DNA from: Azolla caroliniana
Taxonomy: Eukaryota > Polypodiophyta
Assembly (NCBI GenBank): GCA_043228905.1
Contig: JBHGNT010000063.1
Span: 62,001-126,000 of the forward strand
DNA length: 64,000 nucleotides
Reading direction: 5' to 3'
Position 1 is the first letter of the stretch. The number at the start of each line of letters is the position of its first letter. The notes under the pieces were generated by a model. That model had not been told where the DNA came from. It made no database searches and saw only the letters and a program-made list of their open reading frames with translations. This document shows, one piece after another, positions 63,920-64,000 of the stretch. The translations under genes and the position numbers were made by a program.

Positions 63920-64000
63920 ATGTTCATACCTGGCTCGTGTAATATCGGAATTTTGTGTTCAAACATGCAAATCGAAGCTAACAACGCTAGCTATGATATG
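63920..64000 (+). repeat. Partial monomer at the right edge
   Basis: The last unit is cut after 81 bp, at 'gctatgatatg', in mid-repeat. The array therefore continues to the right of the window. Confidence 0.95.

Larger units (their letters stand above)
1..64000 (+). repeat. 178-bp tandem satellite array filling the window
   Basis: Every base belongs to a head-to-tail repeat with a 178-bp period. Starts ('atgttcata') can be followed at 133, 311, 489, 667 and onward to 63920. The unit runs through 'tgatatcgg', 'gttcaaacatgc', 'cgaagctaac', 'gctagctatgatatgg', 'aatcaagattttgaaactc', 'gagagacatgacg', 'gaggagtgagttgag' and 'cccttgagtaaatt'. No monomer is inverted and nothing interrupts the array. 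Satellites of 150-180 bp in long arrays are typical of plant centromeres and of centromeres in some other eukaryotes, where one unit is about one nucleosome repeat. A centromeric role is inferred from this, not shown. A subtelomeric or interstitial heterochromatin array is the alternative. The species and family name are not recognised. Because nothing else is present, this entry also covers every gene-free stretch. Confidence 0.98.

Noticed and set aside
1-64000. CRISPR array
   Set aside because: Repeats are contiguous 178-bp units with no unique spacers between short direct repeats, and there is no cas gene.
1-64000. CENP-B box (NTTCGNNNNANNCGGGN) in the monomer
   Set aside because: I looked on both strands in the consensus and in the 'tttcgaaac' and 'gcgggtttt' variants. 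The required A and CGGG spacing are not met.
1-64000. Human or primate alpha satellite
   Set aside because: The unit is 178 bp, not about 171 bp, and I see none of the recognisable alpha-satellite sequence.
1-64000. Internally repeated gene coding for a repetitive protein
   Set aside because: The unit length is out of frame, stops occur in all frames within each unit, and no long open frame exists on either strand.
1-64000. Promoter, terminator or bacterial regulatory sites in AT-rich stretches such as 'gtaaattaaaatg'
   Set aside because: Such matches recur in every unit and have no gene downstream; they are a consequence of base composition.
1-64000. tRNA, 5S rRNA or other RNA gene as the origin of the monomer
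   Set aside because: I see no tRNA arm structure, A/B box pair or 5S internal control motif in the unit on either strand.

Overview
The window is one uninterrupted tandem satellite array. It holds 359 complete monomers plus a partial monomer at each end, all in the same orientation. The modal monomer is exactly 178 bp, about 36.5% GC by my count on the consensus. I find no protein-coding gene, RNA gene, transposable element, CRISPR array or unique sequence on either strand. All open reading frames of 60-75 codons are by-products of the repeat: 178 is not a multiple of 3, so the frame shifts at every monomer. Array length, monomer length and homogeneity point to a eukaryotic centromeric or heterochromatic satellite. 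A flowering plant is my best guess from the 150-180 bp size class, but the sequence does not prove it, and the monomer does not look like the Arabidopsis 178-bp centromere repeat as I remember it. Both window edges lie inside the array, so it is longer than 64 kb.

Monomers are numbered here from the 'atgttcata' near position 133 (position 1 of the unit). Monomer starts can be followed from 133 to 63920 as 359 intervals. Net drift from a strict 178-bp phase is -115 bp, and I can account for all of it: -1 near 17960; -1 near 35653; -1 near 36186; three higher-order copies of -23; two of -22; and +1 near 62990. Substitutions, not indels, therefore carry nearly all the diversity.

The substitutions define monomer types that recur in fixed order, that is, higher-order repeats (HORs). 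Region by region: 0.4-3.7 kb, an 11-mer (1,958 bp) pair, the second copy short by one monomer. 3-14.4 kb, an approximately 18-monomer block present twice at 3,916-bp spacing and partly a third time 4,984 bp further on, with a 4-mer (712 bp) duplication at 11.6-13.1 kb. 14.2-20.6 kb, a 10-monomer spacing followed by three 8-mers (1,424 bp). 20.4-28.6 kb, a 24-mer (4,272 bp) tandem duplication. 28.6-34.7 kb, two more copies of the 8-mer, a 5-mer (890 bp) duplication and a third copy of about 2 kb from the 24-mer. 35.6-36.7 kb, a 3-mer (533 bp) duplication. 36,976-43,848, three copies of a 13-mer of 2,291 bp carrying the most divergent monomers. 43,849-46,652, two 8-mers of 1,402 bp, apparently the 13-mer after loss of five monomers. 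46.3-50.0 kb, a 13-mer (2,314 bp) duplication. 50,391-51,814, an 8-mer. 51,815 to about 60,840, an 11-mer (1,958 bp) in nearly five copies, the cleanest HOR in the window. 60.8-64 kb, a mosaic with no local HOR.

No genes work together here. What can be read is the array's history: repeated unequal exchange and segmental amplification at scales from 1 to more than 24 monomers, with hybrid monomers marking exchange points, and rare-variant strings shared between sites 10-55 kb apart. I found no sign of an undescribed gene system. The layered HOR mosaic and the amplified divergent 13-mer are the notable content.
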